A stretch of 8,022 nucleotides of DNA from Rickettsia typhi (GCA_945888585.1 CAMDAI010000055.1:1-8022); one strand, 5' to 3'; positions 1-7,533 are shown, counted from the first letter of the stretch. Numbers and translations: made by a program. The notes: generated by a model not told the origin, from the sequence alone.

Positions 1-81
1 CCCGCAATCTGGACATTTTCCCGCCCATTTACTATGAATTGTTCCGCATTCCTGACATGAATAAGTTGGTTTTGTTGCCAT
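1..81 (-). CDS. radA: DNA repair protein RadA (Sms), N-terminal fragment cut by window edge
   Basis: Reading the minus strand from the ATG at 81-79 gives 27 codons that stay open to the first base of the window. The peptide starts MATKPTYSCQECGTIHSKWA and continues with GKCPDCG. This is the zinc finger that opens RadA: Cys9-x2-Cys12 and Cys23-x2-Cys26, with the family's usual S-K-W-x-G-K between the pairs. RadA is a RecA-like ATPase with a C-terminal Lon-like domain that helps process recombination intermediates and drives branch migration in the cytoplasm. Only the zinc finger is visible; the Walker motifs and the Lon-like domain lie beyond the left edge. There is no clear Shine-Dalgarno sequence before the ATG. 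The call rests on the pattern and spacing of the cysteines and the W-x-G-K segment, which are highly characteristic. Confidence 0.9.
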   Translation of the reverse strand, partial: MATKPTYSCQECGTIHSKWAGKCPDCG

Positions 82-119
82 TTTATTGTTTGATTGATTG
101 GGTTTGATGGAAAAAATTA

Positions 120-147
120 GTTAAACAAAAAATTAGAAAAATGTCAA
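120..147 (-). promoter_or_regulatory. Putative sigma-70 promoter for radA
   Basis: On the minus strand a perfect TTGACA (147-142) is followed after 16 bases by TTTAAC (125-120), a 4 of 6 match to the -10 consensus. It lies about 40 bases before the radA ATG. In DNA this AT-rich, chance -10 matches are common, so the perfect -35 box carries most of the weight. Confidence 0.4.
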
Positions 148-206
148 TATTTGAAGAAGTGAGTAGGAAATTTTAGAATCTGTTTAATTTAGTGTCCGAG
201 AAAAGG

Positions 207-235
207 TTGACAGATCAATTAACTGAAAGTTTAAT
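207..235 (+). promoter_or_regulatory. Putative sigma-70 promoter for the HEPN-like gene
   Basis: A perfect TTGACA at 207-212, a 17-base spacer and TTTAAT at 230-235 (5 of 6) make this the best promoter match in the window. It predicts transcription starting near 242, about 50 bases before the ATG at 291. It points away from the radA promoter, so the two genes should be transcribed independently. Confidence 0.6.
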
Positions 236-290
236 AGGTAACGAGAAGATCGGTGTACAAATTTTCAATCAATAACTATGTAATCCAACA

Positions 291-1172
291 ATGAAAGAAG
301 AGGACATAATCAACTTAACTAAAAAAGAATTCTTGCAGCAAATATCTTTAGCTAAAGAAACTGGAAATTATAAAGGGCAGATTCCGCCACAAGAATATCT
401 AAACATTCTAGAAGACATGCCAGACAATATTTTTCAATTTGAGAAAACTTGGTACATAAAACCAGACCAAGAATTAGAAAAACAATTTACGGAAATTTGC
501 AATTTCCTAGCCGATCCAAGAATTAGAGATGAAAATTTACCAGAACCTTCTCGGGTAATCAGGGATTTATACTTAAAAGATTACGAGAGCTGGAAAAACT
601 TTATAGAGCAAATACACAGTATAAGGAACATGATCTATTCAGCAGATTACCATATTAAACAAATAGATGATCTACAGATATCTTTGGAGCAATCATTGAA
701 AAATTCAATCTCAACAAATCATAACCAAACCATGGGCTACGGCAATCTATATACAAGAAAATTAGATTATGAATTTCAGGCCTTTATCCTAAAAATCAGG
801 GTGCCACTTGATTACTTTACAGAAGCAGTGCGTCTATGTTACGAAAAAGTAAATTCCAATTATTTTACAGATTTAATTATAAATTTGCCGAGCAATCTTA
901 CTCCGATTTATGAGAAGTATAAATCTGATTTAAATGATGATCTAATTTTATCACATAACAAAAAAACGGCTAGAAATGTGCTATCTCACCAAAAATATAT
1001 AGCATTGGGAACAATAAATACATCTTACAATAAAAATTCTGAGGAATCGTTTCTTGTCCTAAATATATCTGGAAAGAAAATTGAGTTAAAAAATATTCAA
1101 GAATTTCTACTTAACAGAAGGGATGTAGTGGCAAATTTTTTAATAGCTTCGATCTGGGCAATAATTAAATAG
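291..1172 (+). CDS. Orphan protein with a HEPN-like RNxxxH motif (possible RNase)
   Basis: I do not recognise this 293-residue protein as a named family. It is predicted soluble, with no signal peptide; a hydrophobic stretch near the C-terminus (about 281-292) looks more like a helix core than a membrane anchor. The first 150 residues are charged and mostly helical. From about 157 a helical block (Y-E-F-Q-A-F-I-L-K-I-R) leads to R228-N-V-L-S-H233. This R-x4-H motif with Asn after the Arg is the typical active-site signature of HEPN-domain ribonucleases, found in toxins, abortive-infection proteins and Cas13. The layout recalls helical HEPN proteins of the Cthe_2314-like type, in which a short strand-rich segment (here 252-266) and a last helix follow the motif. 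The ATG at 291 is the first start after an in-frame stop at 273; no Shine-Dalgarno sequence is visible. It stands alone, with radA diverging and an aminopeptidase downstream, and no nucleotidyltransferase or antitoxin gene beside it. An RNase role is inference; a non-catalytic HEPN-like or unrelated helical protein remains possible. Confidence 0.5.
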   Translation: MKEEDIINLTKKEFLQQISLAKETGNYKGQIPPQEYLNILEDMPDNIFQFEKTWYIKPDQELEKQFTEICNFLADPRIRDENLPEPSRVIRDLYLKDYESWKNFIEQIHSIRNMIYSADYHIKQIDDLQISLEQSLKNSISTNHNQTMGYGNLYTRKLDYEFQAFILKIRVPLDYFTEAVRLCYEKVNSNYFTDLIINLPSNLTPIYEKYKSDLNDDLILSHNKKTARNVLSHQKYIALGTINTSYNKNSEESFLVLNISGKKIELKNIQEFLLNRRDVVANFLIASIWAIIK

Positions 1173-1265
1173 GGAGCAGATAAGCAATTTTATATCTGCA
1201 AATCAAACTTTTGGAAAAAAGAGAGATGGAGTCTTTTTGAAATTCATTTTAGTCTTGTTATTCAT

Positions 1266-3029
1266 ATGATGATGATAAAATCAATTAACCAAAAAAACAT
1301 GGCAATGTCAAACTTAAAGCTTCTGAGAAAAACATTAAAAACACTTAATCTCGATTATTTTATTCTCCCAAATAATGATGAATTCAGTAATGAATATTTA
1401 CCAAAAAACGCTAAGAGATTAGAATTTATTACCGGCTTTACCGGCTCTAATGCTGTAATTATTGTTGGGCAAAAAAAGGCAATTTTTTTTACTGATGGCA
1501 GATACACCATTCAAGCAGCCAAAGAAGTCAATAATAAAGATTACGAAATCTATAATTTAGCTAATAAAAGCTGGATAAAATGGCTGTTAGAAAATTCTAA
1601 AAATAATGATAGAATTGGTTTTGATCCAAAGCTTCATAGCATTTCCTCTGTTAGTTATTGCCAGCAAATATTAAAGGAGAGAGAAATAGTTTTTCTAAAA
1701 GAAAATCCAGTTGATCGAATTTGGAGCACTAAACCAAAGGCACCAACAACTGAAGTTTTTATTCATGATTTAAAATATGCCGGAATTTCCGCTGAAAAAA
1801 AAATTAAAATTATTACTAAAAACTTTGGCAAAAATGCTGATGCTTTAATTTTAAATTCACCAATTTCAATTTGCTGGCTTTTAAATATAAGAGCCACTGA
1901 TATTGAATTTACTCCAATCGCTTTATGCCATGCAATTATTTATAAAAACAGTGAAGTTGATTTATTTATCGATGAAAAAAGATTAAATGCAAAAGTCAAA
2001 AAACACTTAAAAAATGTTAAAATTATTGCTCCAAAAAATTTAGAAAAAAATATTTTACTCTTAAAAAATAAGAAAATTCAACTTGATCCAAACTATTGTA
2101 ATTACTGGCTTGCTTCGCTTTTAAAAACATCAAAAATTATTGAAGCAACTGATTCATGTTTAATTCATAAAGCCTGCAAAAATCCCACCGAAATTAAAGG
2201 CATGATCAAAGCTCATGAAATTGATGGTTTGGCCGTTACTAAGTTTTTATTATGGCTCAAAAATGAAGCAAAAAATATCGATGAAATTAAAGCTGCCAAA
2301 AAACTTCTGGAATTTAGAAAGCAAAACAAAGAATTTTTTAGTCCAAGTTTTGAAACTATCTCAGGCTTTGCCAGCAATGGTGCTATTGTTCATTACCGTG
2401 TAACAAAAAAAACTAACAAAAAAATTGAAGGCAATTCTATTTATTTAGTTGATTCTGGTGGCCAATATTTTTATGGCACTACTGATATTACCAGATCTAT
2501 TGCTGTTGGAAAGCCAACTTCAGAACAAAAACATAATTTTACCTTAGTTTTAAAAGGTCATATTGCTTTGGTCACTGCAGAATTTTCTGATAAAACCACC
2601 GGCTCTGATTTAGATATTTTGGCCAGACAATTTTTACAAAAAGAAGAGAAAGATTATGATCATGGAACTGGTCATGGCGTGGGATGTTTTCTATCCGTTC
2701 ATGAAGGACCACAAAATATCAGCAAAAGAAAAAATGAAATTTATTTAAAACCTGGAATGATAATTTCCAATGAGCCTGGATATTATAAATCGGGAGAATA
2801 TGGAATTAGAATCGAAAATTTAGTTTTAGTAGAAAAATCAAAAAAGAAAGGATTTTTAAAATTTAAAACCATCACCTTGGCTCCAATTGATTTAAACTTA
2901 GTTGATTTTAAATTACTTACTGAGGCAGAAAAATCTTGGGTTTACAATTATCATCAGGAAATTTATCAAAAACTTAAATTAACTAAATTGGAAAAAATTC
3001 AATTAAAGAAAATTATAGATTTTAAATAA
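1266..3029 (+). CDS. pepP: Xaa-Pro aminopeptidase (aminopeptidase P, long form, M24B)
   Basis: This metallopeptidase removes the N-terminal residue from peptides whose second residue is proline, finishing cytoplasmic peptide turnover. The 587 residues match the long three-domain form: a creatinase-type N-domain (about 16-150, with R-L-E-F-I-T-G-F-T-G-S at 51-61 and F-T-D-G-R-Y at 75-80), a second creatinase-like domain (about 155-305), and the M24 pitta-bread catalytic domain (about 310-525) with a C-terminal extension. All five metal ligands are visible: Asp396 (VDSGG), Asp407 (GTTDITRS), His470 (GTGHGVG), Glu503 (NEPGYY) and Glu517 (GIRIEN). His376 and His479, usual catalytic-site histidines, are also present. 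The start is uncertain. The listed ATG opens MMM, but family members usually begin close to the M-S-N-L-K-L-L segment, so Met12 (ATG at 1299) or Met14 may be the true start; none has a good Shine-Dalgarno sequence. The E. coli pepP product is the shorter form, so the symbol is by function. The gene ends 2 bp from the stop of the convergent SH3 gene. Confidence 0.92.
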   Translation: MMMIKSINQKNMAMSNLKLLRKTLKTLNLDYFILPNNDEFSNEYLPKNAKRLEFITGFTGSNAVIIVGQKKAIFFTDGRYTIQAAKEVNNKDYEIYNLANKSWIKWLLENSKNNDRIGFDPKLHSISSVSYCQQILKEREIVFLKENPVDRIWSTKPKAPTTEVFIHDLKYAGISAEKKIKIITKNFGKNADALILNSPISICWLLNIRATDIEFTPIALCHAIIYKNSEVDLFIDEKRLNAKVKKHLKNVKIIAPKNLEKNILLLKNKKIQLDPNYCNYWLASLLKTSKIIEATDSCLIHKACKNPTEIKGMIKAHEIDGLAVTKFLLWLKNEAKNIDEIKAAKKLLEFRKQNKEFFSPSFETISGFASNGAIVHYRVTKKTNKKIEGNSIYLVDSGGQYFYGTTDITRSIAVGKPTSEQKHNFTLVLKGHIALVTAEFSDKTTGSDLDILARQFLQKEEKDYDHGTGHGVGCFLSVHEGPQNISKRKNEIYLKPGMIISNEPGYYKSGEYGIRIENLVLVEKSKKKGFLKFKTITLAPIDLNLVDFKLLTEAEKSWVYNYHQEIYQKLKLTKLEKIQLKKIIDFK

Positions 3030-3031
3030 AT

Positions 3032-3517
3032 CTATTCATTATCCTTTGAATCTACTCCCCAAATTTCCTTACGATCTACCCAGCCTTTTTTGCCTTCAAC
3101 TTTGATTCCACACCAATCAATACTGCATTTAATCAATTCAGCAATTACATGATTTTCCATGCGCAGAATAACTCGTGATTTTTCAGTTTCAGCCGAATGA
3201 AGATTGATAAAGGTTTTAGCGGTTTTAACCATGATGGTTCTTTTTTTGGTAAGAAGATTTTGATTTACCCATCCGGTTTCACCATCATAATCTTTAATTT
3301 CGCTCCAATTATCATATTCGCTGATAACTTTTACCGGAATGCCCCGTAATTTAAAAGTGAACTTAATTGGATATTGCCCACCAGGACCAGCTCTAACATT
3401 AGTCTCGGAAGCACGAAGAGATGCAAAAAAATCTTTATCTTGCATTTCCTGAGCAGCCGAAACTGAATTAGAAAAACTAAGTAAAATTGCTAAAAATAAG
3501 ATAAAATAAATTCTCAT
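3032..3517 (-). CDS. Exported protein with two bacterial SH3 domains
   Basis: The 161-residue product starts with a signal peptide: Arg2, a hydrophobic core at about 3-16, then S-V-S-A with likely cleavage after Ala21. Two SH3-like repeats follow. The first (about 33-92) has the standard T-N-V-R-A-G-P-G entry and ends in G-W-V-N-Q-N-L-L. The second (about 97-154) ends in G-W-V-D-R-K-E-I-W. This is the layout of the SH3_4 (DUF1058) proteins common in alphaproteobacteria, which are periplasmic and thought to bind cell-wall peptides or partner proteins; no enzyme domain is present. Cys131 and Cys136 could form a disulfide. Its ATG overlaps the glmU stop by four bases (ATGA), so translation is probably coupled, and AAGG seven bases before the ATG is a usable Shine-Dalgarno sequence inside glmU. 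Pairing with glmU fits a cell-wall role, but that is inference. Confidence 0.85.
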   Translation of the reverse strand: MRIYFILFLAILLSFSNSVSAAQEMQDKDFFASLRASETNVRAGPGGQYPIKFTFKLRGIPVKVISEYDNWSEIKDYDGETGWVNQNLLTKKRTIMVKTAKTFINLHSAETEKSRVILRMENHVIAELIKCSIDWCGIKVEGKKGWVDRKEIWGVDSKDNE

Positions 3518-4878
3518 TTACTAACCTTTTTATTATTCTTTTGCTTATGATATTTAGCGCCACCATCTTTAATTTCAATCTGCTTAGCTCTAGCCACCCC
3601 TAAGTCATTATCACCAACATCTTTACTAATTACACTTCCAGCACCAATAACTGCATTATCACCAATTACAACCGGAGCAATTAAAGCAGTATTAGAACCA
3701 ATAAAAGCACCCTTACCTATTTTGGTTTTAAATTTATTGTAACCATCATAATTACAAGTGATGGTTCCGGCACCAATATTAGCATCAGCACCAATTTCAC
3801 TATCACCAACATAACTTAAGTGATTAATTTTAGCACCTTTAGCAATGGTTGATTTTTTTATTTCAACAAAATTTCCGATTCGAACATTATTATCAATAAA
3901 AGTTCCTTGCCTAATTCTGGCAAAAGGCCCAACAATTGCACCAGATTTAATCTCGGCACCTTCTAGGTGAGAAAATGATTTAATTTCTACGTTAGAATGA
4001 ATCCTTACTCCAACACCAAAGACCACTTGTGGATGAATAATAACATCATTTTCAATTTCAGTATCAAATGACAAATGAATTGATGCTGGATCAATCATAG
4101 TAACACCATTTTCCATCAATTTACTACGCAATCTATTCTGCTTAATTATTTCTACGACAGCTAAATCATTTCTGGAGTTAACTCCTATAACTTCTGATTC
4201 AAGAGCTTCAATATAGCTACATTTTAATTTAGATTTTTTAGCTAAACCAACAATATCAGTTAAATAATATTCTCCACTGGCATTTTTATTATCAACTTTG
4301 GCCAGCAGTGATTTTATCTTATCACCATCAACCGCAACTACACCAGAGTTACATAATTTGATTTTTCTTTCTTTTGGATTGGCATCTTTATATTCAATAA
4401 TTTTATCCAAATGACTTTTATTAACTACTAATCGACCGTATTTATTATTTTCATCAGCACACTCAAATCCTAAAACACAAATTGAAGATTGTTTATTTTG
4501 AATTTTAGTTACCATTTCTTGTAGAGTTTCAATCTTAAGTAATGGTGTATCAGCATATAAAATTAAAAGGGTTTTGCCGATTCTTGGCAAGGCACTAATA
4601 CCAACATTAACTGCATGGGCAGTACCCAAACGTTCTTTTTGAATAGCAAAATTTATTTTAGAAGTGGGATGCTCTAATACAATTCTGTCAGCAAAATCAG
4701 AGACATCTTCAGAAATTACAACTGAAATATTACTTGGCTTTAAAGCTTTAGCGGTATCAATTGTAAGATTAACCATCTCACGACCAGCAACTTTATGAAG
4801 AACTTTTGGAATAGAGGATTTCATTCTAGTTCCTTTTCCGGCAGCTAAAATGACAATAGAGAGATCAGATTTTTCCAT
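3514..4878 (-). CDS. glmU: Bifunctional GlmU: GlcN-1-P acetyltransferase / GlcNAc-1-P uridyltransferase
   Basis: GlmU makes UDP-GlcNAc, the precursor of peptidoglycan and lipopolysaccharide, by acetylating glucosamine-1-phosphate and then adding UMP from UTP. The 454 residues match the usual length of about 455. The N-terminal uridyltransferase domain (1-235) shows the nucleotide-binding loop L-A-A-G-K-G-T-R-M (11-19), Lys25, G-T-A-H-A-V (85-90), the metal-binding Asp110 in Y-A-D-T-P and Asn234 in V-N-S-R-N. The C-terminal left-handed beta-helix (about 260-430) is full of hexapeptide repeats and holds the acetyltransferase residues: Arg323 (F-A-R-I-R-Q-G), Lys341, the catalytic base His353 (N-H-L-S-Y-V-G-D) and Asn377-Tyr378 (N-Y-D-G). 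The tail is lysine-rich. There is no Shine-Dalgarno sequence, and a 13-bp hairpin ends 17 bases before the ATG. The gene lies 78 bp after ilvC on the same strand and overlaps the SH3 gene downstream. Confidence 0.97.
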   Translation of the reverse strand: MEKSDLSIVILAAGKGTRMKSSIPKVLHKVAGREMVNLTIDTAKALKPSNISVVISEDVSDFADRIVLEHPTSKINFAIQKERLGTAHAVNVGISALPRIGKTLLILYADTPLLKIETLQEMVTKIQNKQSSICVLGFECADENNKYGRLVVNKSHLDKIIEYKDANPKERKIKLCNSGVVAVDGDKIKSLLAKVDNKNASGEYYLTDIVGLAKKSKLKCSYIEALESEVIGVNSRNDLAVVEIIKQNRLRSKLMENGVTMIDPASIHLSFDTEIENDVIIHPQVVFGVGVRIHSNVEIKSFSHLEGAEIKSGAIVGPFARIRQGTFIDNNVRIGNFVEIKKSTIAKGAKINHLSYVGDSEIGADANIGAGTITCNYDGYNKFKTKIGKGAFIGSNTALIAPVVIGDNAVIGAGSVISKDVGDNDLGVARAKQIEIKDGGAKYHKQKNNKKVSK

Positions 4879-4895
4879 ATAATTATTTTAAAATT

Positions 4896-4926
4896 ATGGG
4901 CTCTGTATCTTAAATACAGAGCCCAT
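4896..4926 (-). terminator. 13-bp perfect hairpin between ilvC and glmU
   Basis: Two 13-base arms, 4896-4908 and 4914-4926, are perfectly complementary around a 5-base loop, with a G+C-rich core (GGGCTCTG). On the minus strand the arm is followed by AATTTTAAAATAATT, a broken U-rich run. It therefore looks like an intrinsic terminator for ilvC, or a partial one that lets some transcripts through to glmU. The other strand lacks a T tract after the hairpin. It could also be an mRNA-stabilising or processing structure. Confidence 0.6.
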
Positions 4927-4956
4927 TTCAAAAATCAATAAACTTTAATTAATCTA

Positions 4957-5997
<1,041 letters not shown>

Positions 5998-6019
5998 TTA
6001 AAAAGAAAATAGCCCGAGC

Positions 6020-6048
6020 AGTTTATTTTCAGCCTTTCTAATAGTCAA
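6020..6048 (-). promoter_or_regulatory. Putative ilvC promoter
   Basis: On the minus strand TTGACT (6048-6043, 5 of 6) and TAAACT (6025-6020, 4 of 6) are separated by 17 bases, predicting a leader of about 35 bases before ilvC. A second possible -10 box, a perfect TATAAT at 6095-6090, lies further upstream but has no good -35 partner. The short leader leaves no room for a leader-peptide attenuator. Confidence 0.5.
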
Positions 6049-6057
6049 TTTAGAAAG
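6034..6057. promoter_or_regulatory. 8-bp inverted repeat centred on the ilvC -35 box (possible operator)
   Basis: CTTTCTAA at 6034-6041 and TTAGAAAG at 6050-6057 are perfect reverse complements with an 8-base spacer. The spacer contains the whole putative -35 box of ilvC (6043-6048). Half-sites whose centres are 16 bp apart suit a dimeric repressor that would block RNA polymerase. The regulator is unknown. Confidence 0.4.
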
Positions 6058-6090
6058 ATTAATAAAAATATGGAAAATGTCAGCACTTCA

Positions 6091-6119
6091 TTATAATAAT
6101 TAAATTTTTTTGCTAAAAT
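6091..6119 (+). promoter_or_regulatory. Putative extended -10 promoter for the DOT1-like gene
   Basis: TGC followed by TAAAAT (6114-6119) gives an extended -10 element, with TTATAA (6091-6096, 4 of 6) 17 bases upstream. It predicts a start near 6126, about 27 bases before the ATG. A 14-bp perfect AT palindrome, AATTATTAATAATT (6123-6136), covers the predicted start site. Confidence 0.4.
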
Positions 6120-6152
6120 AGAAATTATTAATAATTCAAACAAATTTCAAAG

Positions 6153-6773
6153 ATGAATAACAAAGAAGATAAAACTAAGATAATAAGCATTTTAGATAAT
6201 ATTTTTGCCAAAATTAACGGTTATGAAATCAGCTCTAGCTATCGTGATAAGATCAAAATTAACAGTAAATCAATGACTTACGGGGAAATAAAATTTAGCG
6301 ACTTTGCCAAAATATTAGACCAATGCGAGCCGATCGATGGCAAAATATTTTATGATTTAGGTTGCGGAACAGGAAGAGCATGCTTTCTTGTCGGACTTTT
6401 GTATAATTTTAAAAAAATAATTGGTATCGAATTAATTATTGATCTTTATTTAACTGCTAATCAATTAAAAGAAGAAATACCAGAAGAATACAAGGAGCAG
6501 AAAGGCAAAATCCACTTTACTCATGGCGATATAACAAAGGAAAATTTTATAGATGGGGATATAATTTTTATTAATGCAACTTGTTTTGAAGATAATTTTT
6601 TTTCCAATATAGCAGAAAAATTACATCAATTAAAAAATGGTTCTTATGTAATTATAACTAGCAAAATAATGGGATCCGCAGATTTTGAAATGATCTTTGA
6701 AAGCAATGAAATAGAATATTCTTGGGGACATCCTACCACTCGAATTTATCGAAAAATTAATAGAAGAGCTTAA
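6153..6773 (+). CDS. SAM-dependent methyltransferase resembling the DOT1 family
   Basis: The 206-residue protein has a class I (Rossmann-like) methyltransferase fold. The SAM-binding motif I is F-Y-D-L-G-C-G-T-G-R (66-75), with acidic Glu93 (G-I-E) at the end of the second strand and G-D at 125-126. Its further motifs follow the order seen in DOT1-type lysine methyltransferases: T-Y-G-E at 42-45 before the SAM domain, I-N-A-T-C-F at 140-145 where DOT1 has its V-N-N-F-A-F, then L-K-N-G (160-163) and T-S-K (169-171) where DOT1 has M-K-E-G-G and S-S-K. The substrate is unknown; a ribosomal or DNA-binding protein lysine is possible, and a small-molecule or other protein target cannot be excluded. 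No signal peptide or membrane segment is present. The ATG at 6153 has no convincing Shine-Dalgarno sequence. The gene has its own promoter-like sequence, diverges from ilvC and stops 4 bp from the convergent TauE-like gene. Confidence 0.75.
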   Translation: MNNKEDKTKIISILDNIFAKINGYEISSSYRDKIKINSKSMTYGEIKFSDFAKILDQCEPIDGKIFYDLGCGTGRACFLVGLLYNFKKIIGIELIIDLYLTANQLKEEIPEEYKEQKGKIHFTHGDITKENFIDGDIIFINATCFEDNFFSNIAEKLHQLKNGSYVIITSKIMGSADFEMIFESNEIEYSWGHPTTRIYRKINRRA

Positions 6774-6777
6774 AAAT

Positions 6778-7485
6778 TTATTTAAATAAAAACTCAATTC
6801 CAGCTAAAAGTGCCATTCCGGCTATCATATTTTTAAAAGCCTTCTCGCTGATTTTTCCATGAATTATATGACCCAAATGAATAGCAAAAATTAATGGGAT
6901 TACCACCCACCAAAATTCTAAAAAATGCTCGGTAGAGAATTTATTTTGGAGAGACATTTGAATTACCCGAACCAAATTAAATGTGATAAAAAACATTGCC
7001 ATTGTTGCTCTGGCTTCAGATTTGTTATGAAATTTACTTCTAAGAGCAATAGAAAAAAATGGACCACCAATACCGAATATTCCCTGGGAAAATCCACCAA
7101 TTAATAAAATAATTTTAGTAAAAATTTTAGGAAATTTTATGTCATCAAAAAATATAACTTTAAAAGCCAATAAAATTAAAAAAATTGCAAAGACAATCAG
7201 TAAATCTTCCGAACTAATCCATAAGAAGGAACTGACTCCAAGAATTGTACCAATAAAACAAAATGGGAGTGCTTTTAAAAATATTTTACCATTAAATGAT
7301 TTATAATCACTGGCAATAACAAAGATGCTAGCAGAAGTAGCTATATATAAGGCAATAAGAATTAATTCTTTAATATCAAAGAAAAATCCTAAAATTGAAA
7401 AAGCTACCAAAGTTCCACCAAAACCAATGATGCTTTCTACAAAAAATCCTAGACAAAAAATTAATCCTGTTAACAATAGCGGCAT
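6778..7485 (-). CDS. TauE/SafE family membrane protein (putative anion exporter)
   Basis: The 235-residue product is almost entirely hydrophobic, with about seven or eight membrane segments (roughly 5-30, 40-58, 70-91, 95-113, 123-148, 160-178, 190-209 and 217-234). The two halves carry the paired signature of the TauE/SafE superfamily: G-F-G-G at 21-24 in the first segment and G-I-F-G-I-G-G-P at 135-142 in the equivalent segment of the second half. Members sit in the inner membrane and are linked to export of sulfite, sulfoacetate or other organic anions, but substrates are rarely known and no sulfur-metabolism gene is nearby. A weak GAGA lies before the ATG at 7485. It is convergent with the methyltransferase gene (4 bp gap) and divergent from the porin-like gene (48 bp gap). 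Confidence 0.85.
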   Translation of the reverse strand: MPLLLTGLIFCLGFFVESIIGFGGTLVAFSILGFFFDIKELILIALYIATSASIFVIASDYKSFNGKIFLKALPFCFIGTILGVSSFLWISSEDLLIVFAIFLILLAFKVIFFDDIKFPKIFTKIILLIGGFSQGIFGIGGPFFSIALRSKFHNKSEARATMAMFFITFNLVRVIQMSLQNKFSTEHFLEFWWVVIPLIFAIHLGHIIHGKISEKAFKNMIAGMALLAGIEFLFK

Positions 7486-7533
7486 ATTCTCATTTCAAAA
7501 AGTTGATTATTTTTGACCCTAACTAAATCAAAC

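Noticed and set aside
141..176. 11-codon open frame between radA and the HEPN-like gene
   Set aside because: Too short, no Shine-Dalgarno sequence, and it overlaps the putative radA -35 box.
278..283. ATGTAA minimal start-stop just before the ATG of the HEPN-like gene, as a regulatory mini-ORF
   Set aside because: No ribosome-binding sequence before it, and ATG followed by a stop is frequent in AT-rich DNA.
1176..1199. GCAGATA / TATCTGC inverted repeat after the HEPN-like gene, as a terminator
   Set aside because: Only a 7-bp stem with a 10-base loop and no U tract after it; too weak to call, though it could still have a minor effect.
1483..1490. Run of eight T in the aminopeptidase gene as a phase-variable or frameshift site
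   Set aside because: The frame reads through into the conserved F-T-D-G-R-Y segment without disruption, and such runs are expected at this base composition.
2215..2403. 62-codon open frame inside the aminopeptidase gene
   Set aside because: It lies in another frame wholly within a gene whose catalytic motifs are intact; the product has no recognisable features.
7325..7516. 63-codon open frame antisense to the TauE-like gene
   Set aside because: It is Lys/Pro-rich translation of the opposite strand of a well-supported membrane protein; no start signals and no domain.
7503..7531. TTGATT ... AATCAA inverted repeat between the TauE-like and porin-like genes, as facing promoters or an operator
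   Set aside because: The arms are 6 bp and AT-rich with a 17-base spacer, and the positions 17 bases on do not match -10 boxes.
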